Below, piece by piece: positions 4,550 through 5,253 of a DNA stretch of 5,253 nt. The translations under genes were made by a program, and so were the position numbers. Within the stretch, counting starts at the first letter, position 1, and each line of letters starts with the position of its first letter. The DNA is from Bacillota bacterium (GTDB lineage Bacteria; Bacillota; Clostridia; Tissierellales; Peptoniphilaceae), in the NCBI GenBank assembly GCA_023394215.1, contig JAEXBH010000015.1, forward strand, positions 1 to 5,253, in the 5' to 3' direction. The notes beneath the pieces were generated by a model that worked only from the letters and a program-made list of their open reading frames with translations, was not told where the DNA came from and ran no database searches.

Positions 4550-5253
4550 TATAAAATATCCTTTAATCTCCCGCTTACCTTATAATCCACCTTCTTTAGG
4601 TCTTCTATAGTCCTTGCCCCCAACATACACATTATCATCCTCGTCTTATACATAAGATCTTCCAAATAATGCTTGCCGGCATCATAGCCTCCAAGCAAAA
4701 GATACTTCAAAAGTTCCCCGCTGATTCCGATAAAGTCCGCTCCTATTATAAGGGCTTTTACCAAATCAAGAGCATTTTTTATACCGCCGCTTGCTATTAT
4801 ATACAGGTCCGGACTAAGGCTTCTGGCGTTTATTATAGACTTTGCGGTAGGCACTCCCCAACCGTAAAGTTCGGAAAAATCATACTTATAATTTCTTAGA
4901 TTTTCTATTTCCATAAAATTTGTACCGCCAAAGCCTGCAACATCTATATTTTTAACACCGGCCTTAATAAGACTTTCAACGGTCTTTTTGCTCATACCGA
5001 AACCCACTTCTTTAACTATAAGTTTATCCTTATACCTTTTGGCATGCCCTTCTATACTCGATAATATATTTCTGAAATCTCTGCTTCCATCCTTTGCCGC
5101 AAGTTCCTGCCCTACATTTAAATGAAGGGCTATCCCCTTGGCATGGATCAAGTCCATTGCCTTATCTATATCCTTAAAGTCAGACAGGGTTGACATATTG
5201 GAAATCAATACGGTTTCATCATTGGTCCTTGAAATTTCCCCAAGGTATAACTC
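4549..5253 (-). CDS. fni: Type 2 isopentenyl-diphosphate delta-isomerase (5' end cut by window)
   Basis: FMN- and Mg-dependent cytoplasmic enzyme that interconverts isopentenyl and dimethylallyl diphosphate for isoprenoid synthesis. The frame is open from the stop at 4549-4551 to the right edge, giving the last 234 residues of an expected 330-350; roughly the first 110 are missing. A TTG at 5208 lies inside the domain and is not the start. Counting from the edge, family motifs are HLNVGQE at 44-50 (His, Asn, Gln and the Mg-binding Glu), VKEVGFGMS at 80-88, DVAGFGGTNFMEIEN at 104-118, GWGVPTA at 131-137, ASGGI at 154-158 and GADFIGISG at 171-179, the last two forming the FMN phosphate site. 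The usual PEGDRDF is KDGSRDF here. Type 2 isomerases mostly go with the mevalonate pathway in Gram-positive bacteria, so mevalonate genes may lie beyond the right edge; that is inference. It shares a one-base overlap with mrp. Confidence 0.93.
   Translation of the reverse strand, partial: ELYLGEISRTNDETVLISNMSTLSDFKDIDKAMDLIHAKGIALHLNVGQELAAKDGSRDFRNILSSIEGHAKRYKDKLIVKEVGFGMSKKTVESLIKAGVKNIDVAGFGGTNFMEIENLRNYKYDFSELYGWGVPTAKSIINARSLSPDLYIIASGGIKNALDLVKALIIGADFIGISGELLKYLLLGGYDAGKHYLEDLMYKTRMIMCMLGARTIEDLKKVDYKVSGRLKDIL

Noticed and set aside
4669..4899. Plus-strand open frame of 76 codons
   Set aside because: Antisense to the isomerase gene; no ribosome-binding site and no recognisable protein.
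5206..5208. TTG as a start codon for the isomerase
   Set aside because: The same frame continues to the window edge with family-like sequence, and a start here would remove the N-terminal third of the enzyme.

Overview
The window reads as chromosomal DNA from a low-GC, anaerobic Gram-positive bacterium. The evidence is strong AGGAGG ribosome-binding sites, AT-rich spacers, sigma-A-like promoters, a Gram-positive-style lipoprotein, a flavodiiron protein typical of strict anaerobes and a type 2 (FMN) isopentenyl-diphosphate isomerase. A Peptoniphilaceae-like anaerobic coccus (Anaerococcus/Peptoniphilus/Finegoldia group) is a reasonable guess from overall character, but the sequence alone does not prove it. 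All six genes are on the minus strand, so the biological order runs from the right edge to the left edge.

Right part (5253-3430): a compact operon. A type 2 isopentenyl-diphosphate isomerase (fni, 5' end cut by the window) overlaps an Mrp-family P-loop ATPase by one base (TAATG). That gene is followed after a single base by a small membrane protein of unknown function. A clear intrinsic terminator closes the unit. The Mrp protein lacks the CPxC cysteine pair that normally holds its Fe-S cluster.

Middle part (3431-1566): two separately promoted genes. The first is a 107-residue DsrE-like protein whose promoter overlaps the tail of the preceding terminator. The second is an FprA-type flavodiiron protein, which reduces O2 (or NO) in anaerobes, with its own promoter and a strong terminator. 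The two genes share an identical 18-base ribosome-binding/start sequence. A GC-rich inverted repeat sits between them, upstream of the fprA promoter.

Left part (1565-1): a 315-base spacer with no gene (1303-1617) leads into a sugar-binding lipoprotein of an ABC transporter. It resembles the N-acetylglucosamine/diacetylchitobiose-binding NgcE group and is cut at its 3' end by the window. An extended -10 promoter lies inside a 21-base near-perfect palindrome, which suggests repressor control of glycan uptake.

No CRISPR array, mobile element, tRNA or rRNA was seen. The window is mostly ordinary housekeeping and accessory metabolism. The points of most interest are the cysteine-less Mrp, the palindrome over the transporter promoter, the GC-rich inverted repeat and the coupled unknown membrane protein.
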